9,682 nt of DNA from NCBI GenBank assembly GCA_902489795.1, contig CABUBU010000044.1, positions 1 through 9,682 on the forward strand. Reading direction: 5' to 3'. Positions 6,992 through 9,682 of this stretch are shown here, piece by piece. A program made the position numbers and the translations under genes. Under the pieces are notes generated by a model, which did not search any database, was not told the origin of the DNA, and saw only the letters and a program-made list of their open reading frames with translations. This stretch comes from an uncultured Azospirillum sp. Its GTDB lineage: Bacteria > Pseudomonadota > Alphaproteobacteria > RF32 > CAG-239. Every line of letters begins with the position of its first letter. The stretch's first letter is position 1.

Positions 6992-7832
6992 CGGCAAGGC
7001 GATTGCCGAAAATTTGCGGAACCGGCTGGCGGAAAAAATTGCCGGCTGGCAGGTCAAGCCTTATCTGGCGGTTATTTTGGTCGGCAACGATCCGGCCAGT
7101 ATTATTTACGACCGCAACAAGCAAAAGGCGGCGCAGGCGCTGGGCATGGCCTGCGATATTTACCATTTGCCGGAGGAAACCGCGGAAGCCGATCTGCTGG
7201 AACTGATCGGCCGTTTGAACAATGAGCGGAAAGTCAACGGCATTCTGGTGCAGATGCCGCTGCCGAAACATATTAACGCCGCCAAAGTGATCGAGACCAT
7301 TGCCCACGAGAAAGACGTGGACGGTTTCGGTCCGTATAACGCCGGGCTGCTGCACGAAAACGATCCGCGGGCAATGGCGGCCGCCACGCCGAAAGGCATT
7401 CTTTATCTGCTGGAGCATTCCGTCGGCGACTTAAGCGGAAAACATGCGGTAATTATAGGCCGTTCCAACATTGTCGGCCGGCCGCTGGCGTCGCTTTTGC
7501 TGAACCATCATTGCACGGTGACGATAGCGCACAGCAAAACCGTCAATCTGCCGGCGCTGACCCGGCAGGCGGACATTGTCGTTGCCGCCTGCGGCTGCCC
7601 GAAAATGGTGAAAGGCGACTGGATCAGAGAGGGGGCGGCGGTAATAGACGTCGGCATTAACCGGATTGACGGCAAGTTGTGCGGGGACGTCGATTTTGAC
7701 GAGGTCAGGGAAAAGGCGGCATTTATTACGCCGGTGCCGGGCGGGGTCGGTCCGATGACGATCGCGATGCTGCTGGACAACACCTGTCAGGCTTATCTAA
7801 ACCAAAATTACAATCTTAAAAATCAATCGTAA
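6972..7832 (+). CDS. folD: Bifunctional methylenetetrahydrofolate dehydrogenase/cyclohydrolase FolD
   Basis: FolD oxidises 5,10-methylene-THF to 5,10-methenyl-THF with NADP and then hydrolyses it to 10-formyl-THF, in cytoplasmic one-carbon metabolism. The 286 residues match the family length. The catalytic Tyr46 and Lys50 lie in SIIYDRNKQKA, followed by VQMPLPKH (93-100) and KDVDGFGPYNAGLL (114-127). The Rossmann motif IIGRSNIVGRP is at 161-171 and PGGVGPMTIAMLL at 256-268. I chose the ATG at 6972 because GGAG at 6960-6963 is eight bases upstream and the protein then begins MAAEIIDGKAIA as expected. A GTG at 6966 is too close to the Shine-Dalgarno. The start lies inside the end of the DUF167 gene. 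I see no terminator after the stop. Confidence 0.97.
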   Translation: MAAEIIDGKAIAENLRNRLAEKIAGWQVKPYLAVILVGNDPASIIYDRNKQKAAQALGMACDIYHLPEETAEADLLELIGRLNNERKVNGILVQMPLPKHINAAKVIETIAHEKDVDGFGPYNAGLLHENDPRAMAAATPKGILYLLEHSVGDLSGKHAVIIGRSNIVGRPLASLLLNHHCTVTIAHSKTVNLPALTRQADIVVAACGCPKMVKGDWIREGAAVIDVGINRIDGKLCGDVDFDEVREKAAFITPVPGGVGPMTIAMLLDNTCQAYLNQNYNLKNQS

Positions 7833-7844
7833 CAAGACTATATA
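7816..7844 (+). promoter_or_regulatory. Possible promoter for the receiver-like gene
   Basis: TTAAAA (7816-7821) and TATATA (7839-7844) are separated by 17 bases, spanning the end of folD. Transcription would begin near 7851, about 34 bases before the ATG at 7885. The -35 match is modest (four of six). Confidence 0.45.
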
Positions 7845-7884
7845 GACTCTGAGTTGTTTATTCATCGCCGAAAGGAACAGGGAC

Positions 7885-8511
7885 ATGAAACAACCGGGTC
7901 GTATCTTTATGATTGACAACGGCAGCAAAACGGACGGCCGTTACCAGAGCCTGCTGGAAGAACACGGTTATGAGGTGTTTGCCACCAACAACGCCTATCA
8001 GCTGATCCGTTATGCGGAGGAACTGCATCCGCAGCTTTACGTCGTTGACAAAAATGCCGAAGACGTCGACGCCTGGCAGGTTTTGAATTATCTGTCGAGT
8101 AATCGTTATCTGGACGAGGCGCCGGCCGTAATGCTTAATGCCGAATCGACCCAGGAGATGGTCAAAGGCGCTTCGCATTATGTTTCCGCCAAGGAAAACG
8201 GGCAGATGCTTGTTGACATTGCGGACGCCTATTGCCGGGGCGGCCGGGGATATAAGGTGCTGCTGCTTGAGGACTACCTGCCGTATTCGGCAAACGAATT
8301 TAACGCGATGGAAGAATTTCGCATTTCCTATTTCAAGGTATATGACGCGCACGGCGCTAAAATGTTTTTGCAGCGCAACGCGCCGCAGGCGGTGATTATC
8401 CATTGTCAGAAGGAAGAGTACAACAAGATCCGGGGGCTGGTCGGCTTTGAGAATACTTTTTATGTGGAAAATCGGGGTAATATGGAAAAATTAGTTTCTT
8501 TTCTTAAATGA
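7885..8511 (+). CDS. Response-regulator receiver-like protein with a second degenerate receiver-like half, no output domain
   Basis: The 208 residues read as two receiver-like halves. Half one (1-118) follows the REC pattern: Asp11 after the first strand (IFMIDN), then LYVVDKNAEDVDAWQVL, which aligns residue for residue with the usual D-x4-PDxDGW segment and places the phosphoacceptor at Asp55. VMLNAES (82-88) and Lys103 in GASHYVSAK match the switch and conserved lysine regions. The usual acidic pair is reduced to one Asp. Half two (122-208) starts KVLLLED like another first strand. Its third strand is PQAVIIH, matching PQLYVVD of half one but with His173 in place of the phosphoacceptor. No DNA-binding or enzymatic domain follows, so it may act by protein contact. 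AAGGA lies eight bases before the ATG. I know no named family for it, and the fold call is inference from motif spacing. Confidence 0.8.
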   Translation: MKQPGRIFMIDNGSKTDGRYQSLLEEHGYEVFATNNAYQLIRYAEELHPQLYVVDKNAEDVDAWQVLNYLSSNRYLDEAPAVMLNAESTQEMVKGASHYVSAKENGQMLVDIADAYCRGGRGYKVLLLEDYLPYSANEFNAMEEFRISYFKVYDAHGAKMFLQRNAPQAVIIHCQKEEYNKIRGLVGFENTFYVENRGNMEKLVSFLK

Positions 8512-8526
8512 TTCGTGCTATAAAAA

Positions 8527-8548
8527 CCCATTGCGATACAATGGGGGA
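8527..8548 (+). promoter_or_regulatory. Hairpin overlapping the ribosome binding site of the DedA-family gene
   Basis: CCCATTG (8527-8533) and CAATGGG (8539-8545) form a perfect 7-bp stem with a CGATA loop. The second arm contains the first bases of the GGGGGA Shine-Dalgarno (8543-8548) of the gene starting at 8554. Folding would partly hide the ribosome binding site. It lacks a T-tract, so it is not an intrinsic terminator. Confidence 0.5.
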
Positions 8549-8553
8549 AGCTG

Positions 8554-9138
8554 ATGAAAATTCTGCGAAGAATGTATGACTGGCTGATTGCGGCGGCGTC
8601 CGGGCGCTATGCCATGGCGGTATTGTTTGCCGTCGCTTTTATGGAAAGCTCTTTTTTTCCGGTTCCTCCCGACGTTATGATCATTCCGATGGTGCTGGCC
8701 GCCTGCGACCGCGCCTGGCGGATTGCCGGCGTGGCGACGGCAGCCAGTGTGATCGGCGGCTATTTTGGCTATGCCATCGGTTTTTACGGTTATGACCTGA
8801 TTGCCCGGCCGATTTTGGAATTTTACGGTTATCTGCATCAGTTTGAGGTATTCAAAGGCTATTATCACGAATGGGGCGCCTGGATCGTGTTCGGCGCCGG
8901 GCTGACGCCTTTCCCTTACAAGGTAGTGACCATTGCAAGCGGCGCCGTCGATCTCAATCTGTGGGTATTCGGCATTGCTTCGGTGCTTTCCCGCGGCATG
9001 CGTTTTTTCCTTGTCGCCTGGCTGTTGAAAAAGTACGGCGAGCCGATCCGGGTGTTTATCGAGAAAAACCTGGGCATTTTGACGGTGGTTTTCCTGCTCC
9101 TGCTGCTCGGCGGCTTTGCTCTGATCAAGTATCTGTGA
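8554..9138 (+). CDS. DedA/VTT-family inner membrane protein, YqaA type
   Basis: This is a 194-residue polytopic inner-membrane protein of the DedA/SNARE-associated (VTT) superfamily, YqaA branch. DedA proteins support membrane homeostasis and include lipid scramblases that recycle undecaprenyl phosphate or phosphatidylethanolamine; the substrate of this branch is not established. The motif FMESSFFPVPPDVMIIP (29-45) lies in the first re-entrant region. GYFGYAIG is at 69-76, and the second re-entrant signature GAGLTPFPYKVVTIASG, with its functionally important basic residue, is at 114-130. SRGMRFFLVAWLL is at 146-158, and a C-terminal membrane helix is at about 173-192. The ATG at 8554 follows GGGGGA by five bases. 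It lies 42 bp after the receiver-like gene, and a hairpin covers its ribosome binding site. I see no clear terminator after it. Confidence 0.9.
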   Translation: MKILRRMYDWLIAAASGRYAMAVLFAVAFMESSFFPVPPDVMIIPMVLAACDRAWRIAGVATAASVIGGYFGYAIGFYGYDLIARPILEFYGYLHQFEVFKGYYHEWGAWIVFGAGLTPFPYKVVTIASGAVDLNLWVFGIASVLSRGMRFFLVAWLLKKYGEPIRVFIEKNLGILTVVFLLLLLGGFALIKYL

Positions 9139-9534
9139 AGGGCCGGCGCTTTTGTCCGGGGCAGTCGGCGGAAGGCCGTTTTGCGTTTTCCGGTTGCGGA
9201 AAGGACAGCGGTGCTGCCGGCGGAGAGGCGTCGTTTAGAGATTTTCGGCGGTCGGGAATATATGTGCATATGCATATAAAAGTCCGGGGAAGCCGAGGCT
9301 TGGGTTGGTTTTCGGCCTTTGCGGCGGAAAGTGACCGGTTTTTGCCGTTTGTATAAATTTTTACCCGCAGAAGCAAGGGAAATTAACCGCTTTAGGGGGT
9401 AAACGTCCGCTTCTTCAAGCATTCGGCTCCGAAGCTTTGCGAACCGCGCAGCCGCAACGTTGTTTTTTGTATCCGCCTGCCTGTGCGGACGTTCAAAATA
9501 AAAAACGCCGGGACTTTTTTGCAAAAAGAAAAAA
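9139..9534 (+). other. Non-coding stretch after the DedA-family gene
   Basis: I see no convincing gene in these roughly 400 bases; frames that stay open have protein-like features on neither strand. What it holds: a short hairpin TTTCCG-GTTG-CGGAAA (9187-9202) without a T-tract, an AT-rich island with the perfect palindrome TGCATATGCA (9265-9274), a TTACCC/GGGTAA inverted pair (9361-9366 and 9396-9401), a nested inverted-repeat block at 9402-9493, and a homopolymer-rich run of T and A (9515-9534) directly before the putative HEARO RNA. Confidence 0.6.
9402..9493. repeat. Inverted-repeat-bounded 92-bp structured block
   Basis: AACGTCCGC (9402-9410) and GCGGACGTT (9485-9493) are perfect 9-bp inverted repeats. 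Inside lies a hairpin at 9417-9437, AAGC-A-TTCGG-CT-CCGAAGCTT, and further out a TTGCG/CGCAA pair. It could be a small non-autonomous repeat or a structured RNA. No target-site duplication is visible at the ends, so a mobile origin is not shown. Confidence 0.4.
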
Positions 9535-9682
9535 GTACCCCACCGGCTAAGCCGGTGGTTCTTCTCAAGCGGGTGTACCCCTAATGGTGCCAGCGAACGC
9601 CTTAAGGGCGTATGACGGTCTGACAGGGCGAAGATTACTTGCTACCCGTAAACGGGTCAAAATCCATTGTTAATTGACTTTG
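9535..9682 (+). ncRNA. Putative HEARO / OMEGA (IscB-associated) guide RNA scaffold, cut by window edge
   Basis: From 9535 to the window end is a compact run of stems. An outer stem pairs GTACCCC (9535-9541) with GGGTGTAC (9571-9578), one T bulged. It encloses a perfect stem CCACCGGC-TAA-GCCGGTGG (9540-9558) that competes for its last two C residues. ACGCC-TTAAG-GGCGT (9597-9611) and ACCCG-TAAA-CGGGT (9644-9657) follow, joined by unpaired purine-rich linkers such as GGTCTGACAGGGCGAAGATT. GTACCCC recurs at 9575-9581, allowing alternative pairing. The sequence and layout resemble, from memory, HEARO RNAs, the omega RNAs that guide IscB nucleases. Those are encoded directly 5' of iscB, with the guide at their 5' end. 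Here the guide would be the T/A-rich 9515-9534. No nuclease start codon occurs before 9682, so iscB would lie outside. Alternatives are an IS200/IS605-type element end or another structured RNA. Confidence 0.6.

Noticed and set aside
9187..9202. Hairpin after the DedA-family gene as its terminator
   Set aside because: The stem is only six pairs and no T-tract follows it.
8916..9524. Minus-strand frame of 202 residues reaching into the DedA-family gene
   Set aside because: Low-complexity, basic, without motifs or a ribosome binding site. It overlaps the clearly conserved DedA-family C-terminal half and covers the inverted-repeat region.
9535..9682. CRISPR array or tRNA at the window end
   Set aside because: There are no regularly spaced direct repeats, only one GTACCCC repeated at 40-base spacing, and no cloverleaf with acceptor and T-arm signatures.

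Overview
The window looks like chromosome from an alphaproteobacterium of moderate GC, possibly a host- or gut-associated lineage. The evidence is gene order: lnt, ybeY, phoH and miaB form one minus-strand cluster, and yggT, a DUF167 gene and folD follow each other on the plus strand, an arrangement I associate with Alphaproteobacteria. No rRNA or other strong taxonomic marker is present, so this placement is inference.

Left third (1-4440, minus strand): a housekeeping cluster transcribed leftward from a good sigma70-type promoter at 4478-4506. The order is miaB (tRNA ms2i6A37 methylthiotransferase), phoH (P-loop ATPase), ybeY (rRNA-processing metalloprotein) and then, after a terminator-like hairpin, lnt (apolipoprotein N-acyltransferase, cut by the window edge). 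phoH and ybeY are packed tightly, with a 9-bp gap and a 17-bp overlap. miaB carries a single in-frame amber codon at 3550-3552 in an otherwise intact 445-codon frame. The HlyC/CorC gene often found between ybeY and lnt is absent.

Middle (4441-6655, plus strand): a divergent promoter at 4572-4600 drives a TerB-like protein and a 370-residue acidic protein I do not recognise. A YggT-family membrane protein follows, then a strong intrinsic terminator.

Right (6656-9138, plus strand): DUF167/YggU and folD overlap by 20 bp and start immediately after that terminator. Next come a receiver-like protein with a second, degenerate receiver-like half and no output domain, and a YqaA-type DedA-family membrane protein whose ribosome binding site lies in a hairpin.

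Far right (9139-9682): about 400 bp with no convincing gene but several inverted repeats. After this, from about 9535 to the window end, lies a compact multi-hairpin sequence that I read as the scaffold of a HEARO/OMEGA RNA, the guide-RNA partner of an IscB nuclease. If so, a mobile IscB element begins here and its nuclease gene should start just beyond base 9682. This is the most interesting part of the window, followed by the amber-interrupted miaB.
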